DNA of 64,000 nucleotides, from NCBI GenBank assembly GCA_011037195.1, contig JAAEAF010003518.1:184705-248704 (forward strand). The letters run 5' to 3'. This document shows, piece by piece, positions 63,512 to 64,000 of the stretch (position 1 is the first letter of the stretch; every line of letters begins with the position of its first letter). The stretch is from Triatoma infestans. Its lineage: Eukaryota > Arthropoda > Insecta > Hemiptera > Reduviidae. The position numbers and the translations under genes are program-made. The notes below the pieces were generated by a model that was not told the DNA's origin, did no database searches, and saw nothing but the letters and a program-made list of their open reading frames with translations.

Positions 63512-63840
63512 TCTTCATTGGTTAATTCCGTTTTTTTACAATCTCCTTTCTCTTACTGTTCGTGAGAGGAAGTATTGCGATCGTGTCTAATTTTCGATAT
63601 TGAGTTTTCACCGGAAATATAGCTTTTAAGATCCCCTGAGACAGAAAAAAAAATAGTTTCTAGAAATTTGTCCCTGTGTGTATGTGTGTGTGCGCGCGTG
63701 TGTGTGTGTGTGGGGCCAGCATAATTCAAAAAGTGAAAAACGTCGAAAGATCAAACTTGATATTTACTAAACAACTTGACAATAAAGTTTTGGTCAAAAT
63801 CCATCCCCCCTGAAGTACCACTTTATTAAAAAAAAATTTT
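63512..63840 (-). repeat. R700 repeat, reverse, partial, with (GT)n
   Basis: CTTTCTCTTACTGTTCGTGAGAGG, CGATCGTGTCTAATTTTCGA, GAGTTTTCACCGGAAATATAG and a (GT)n tract at 63677-63712. Confidence 0.7.
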
Positions 63841-63865
63841 TATTCGAATGTTCCAAAGTTTACTA

Positions 63866-64000
63866 CTATTAAAAAATCTGGTGTGAAACACTCACACAAC
63901 TTTCTCTTACTCCAGTTCTCAAAATGATAATTGGCAAATTTTATAGTTTGTGTACCAAATTTAATGAAATTCGTCGAAAACTGAAAAAACTGTTCAGTAA
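63866..64000 (+). repeat. R700 repeat, forward, cut by the window edge
   Basis: ATCTGGTGTGAAACACTCAC, ACTTTCTCTTACTCC, GTTTGTGTACCAAATTTAATG, GTCGAAAACTGAAAAAACTG. Identical in layout to 38405-38510 and 40247-40370. Confidence 0.85.

Noticed and set aside
1..64000. CRISPR arrays, prokaryotic operons or phage modules
   Set aside because: No repeat-spacer structure or bacterial gene organisation; the tandem repeats seen are microsatellites and minisatellites.

Overview
The window looks like arthropod nuclear DNA, most probably an insect. It is AT-rich, has spliced host exons, no prokaryotic gene organisation, and is packed with decayed transposable elements typical of large insect genomes. I cannot name the species; a hemipteran-like genome is only a guess.

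The only convincing host gene is on the minus strand. Two exons of an ABC transporter (ABCG/ABCH-type, nucleotide-binding domain) lie at 14538-14670 and 606-760. They join in frame and give Walker A, the Q-loop and the start of the signature region. The intron between them is about 13.8 kb and is filled by insertions: a solo LTR (1918-2291), a 5'-truncated non-LTR element B (about 3878-5485), a Helitron inside B's coding region (4034-4973), a nearly complete 7.0-kb non-LTR element A inside B's 3' tail (5486-12519, minus, 13-bp target duplication), a (TTA)n tail, and a further non-LTR fragment (13565-14120).

From 15 to 28 kb there is an RTE-like fragment (16690-19480, minus) split by a fold-back mariner of the DD41D type (17122-18620). 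A Penelope-related palindrome (19440-19735) and a Penelope fragment with a GIY-YIG domain between inverted repeats (21051-22293) follow. Then come a non-LTR 3' end (23390-23985) and a 5'-truncated non-LTR element with a 13-bp target duplication (24603-27145). From 28 to 47 kb the DNA is mostly copies, in both orientations, of a high-copy roughly 700-bp repeat (here R700), plus a 1.4-kb palindromic Harbinger derivative (34661-36048), a tRNA-like sequence, jockey-like fragments and a mariner fossil.

From 47151 to 57696 a gypsy/errantivirus-like LTR retrotransposon carries three LTRs, with a 4-bp duplication (CCCA) only at the outer ends. Its integrase region is broken by a 2.6-kb hAT element (52493-55135) with 16-bp terminal repeats and an 8-bp target duplication. 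The last 6 kb hold R700 copies, a small MITE and Penelope-related pieces.

The most interesting recurring signal is a set of about a dozen short hammerhead-ribozyme-like motifs (CTGANGA, a hairpin, GAAA, a short palindrome, then a GTC/GTA triplet). They fall into at least three sequence families with compensating stem changes. One family is attached to the Penelope GIY-YIG element. Two unrelated DNA transposons also exist here only as giant fold-backs carrying transposase sequence in both arms. Apart from the ABC exons, almost nothing in the window looks like an intact functional gene.
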